Below, in pieces: positions 5,232-5,422 of a stretch of 5,422 nucleotides of DNA. The notes under the pieces were generated by a model that did no database searches, was not told where the DNA came from, and saw only the letters and a program-made list of their open reading frames with translations. How positions within the stretch are numbered: position 1 is the first letter of the stretch; every line of letters begins with the position of its first letter. The translations under genes were made by a program, and so were the position numbers. The DNA lies in NCBI GenBank assembly GCA_035545895.1, contig DASZXJ010000151.1, positions 1 through 5,422 on the forward strand. Reading direction: 5' to 3'. This DNA is from DASZXJ01 sp035545895 (GTDB lineage Bacteria > Planctomycetota > Phycisphaerae > Tepidisphaerales > Tepidisphaeraceae).

Positions 5232-5422
5232 ATGCCACACGAGCGAGAAATCGAGGAGATCATTGGGCAAGTGAAGCCTTGGCCTGAAGAGGACCGAGTT
5301 GCACTTGCTTATTTAATTTTGCGGGATATGCGGAAGAAAACTCGCGAGTCAGCGCCTCGGCATACGCTTGATCGTGCATTGGGCGTTGCAAAAGGAACCA
5401 CTTCCCCGCCCGACGATGCAGC
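5232..5422 (+). CDS. Partial small protein, resembles antitoxin components (runs off the window)
   Basis: The first 63 residues are visible and the frame is still open at the window end. The start MPHEREIEEIIGQVKPWPEED is followed by a helix-rich segment (RVALAYLILRDMRKK) and then LDRALGVAKGTTSPPDDA. This pattern, a short amphipathic N-terminal part and a later (A/G)LG(V/I)AKG...PPxD motif, resembles small putative antitoxins that usually end in a (D/E)EERxxKY-like tail and precede a PIN or RelE-type toxin gene. The resemblance is from memory and the diagnostic C-terminus is missing, so the function is tentative. The gene starts 25 bases after the lepA stop, without a ribosome binding site but with TATAAT just upstream. 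It may be read from its own leaderless promoter or as a continuation of the lepA transcript. Confidence 0.6.
   Translation, partial: MPHEREIEEIIGQVKPWPEEDRVALAYLILRDMRKKTRESAPRHTLDRALGVAKGTTSPPDDA

Overview
The window looks like chromosome from a moderately GC-rich bacterium, most likely of the Planctomycetota or a neighbouring lineage. The reasons are the sequence character of ribosomal proteins S12 and S7 (S12 with VKTMTPKKPNSALRK and RVRDLPGVRYH, S7 beginning MAFKKFTSSEDMLKPDPRF), a proline-rich N-terminal tail on the membrane peptidase, and degenerate GTCATTCGTCATT repeats between genes. This placement is from memory of the families, not from a search. There are five complete genes and one gene cut by the right edge. 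No phage, IS, CRISPR, tRNA or rRNA sequence was recognised.

Layout. 1-319 is non-coding: a degenerate repeat with an 11/22-bp period (about 42-131), then unassigned sequence and a candidate promoter. 320-1423 (+) encodes an SppA-type S49 signal peptide peptidase with a proline-rich tail, one membrane segment and a Ser168/Lys222 dyad. 1424-1575 carries a GC hairpin and a good promoter (TTGCCG-17-TATACT) for rpsL. 1576-1947 (+) is rpsL (S12), and 2080-2556 (+) is rpsG (S7). The 132-bp gap between them holds a large inverted repeat (28 positions per arm, 25 paired), each arm of which is also a hairpin by itself. 2576-2613 is a strong terminator that works in both directions, between rpsG and a convergent GT2 glycosyltransferase gene (2604-3347, -). 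The divergent gap 3348-3418 holds a likely lepA promoter, and 3419-5206 (+) is lepA (elongation factor 4). From 5232 to the window end is the start of a small antitoxin-like gene with a TATAAT box only 4 bases before its ATG.

How the genes relate. rpsL and rpsG are the first two genes of the classical str operon, but fusA and tuf do not follow, since transcription ends at the terminator, and sppA rather than rpoC lies upstream. The str cluster is therefore broken up here. Three of the genes concern translation (S12 and S7 in the 30S subunit, LepA on the ribosome). SppA and the glycosyltransferase are envelope or polysaccharide functions with no evident link to them.

Most worth following up: the structured rpsL-rpsG spacer, which could be an S7 feedback site or a REP/BIME-like paired palindrome with a possible third relative upstream of rpsL; Arg88 in S12, at a position linked to streptomycin resistance; and the leaderless-looking antitoxin-like gene at the right edge. 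I do not see a clear new multi-gene system.
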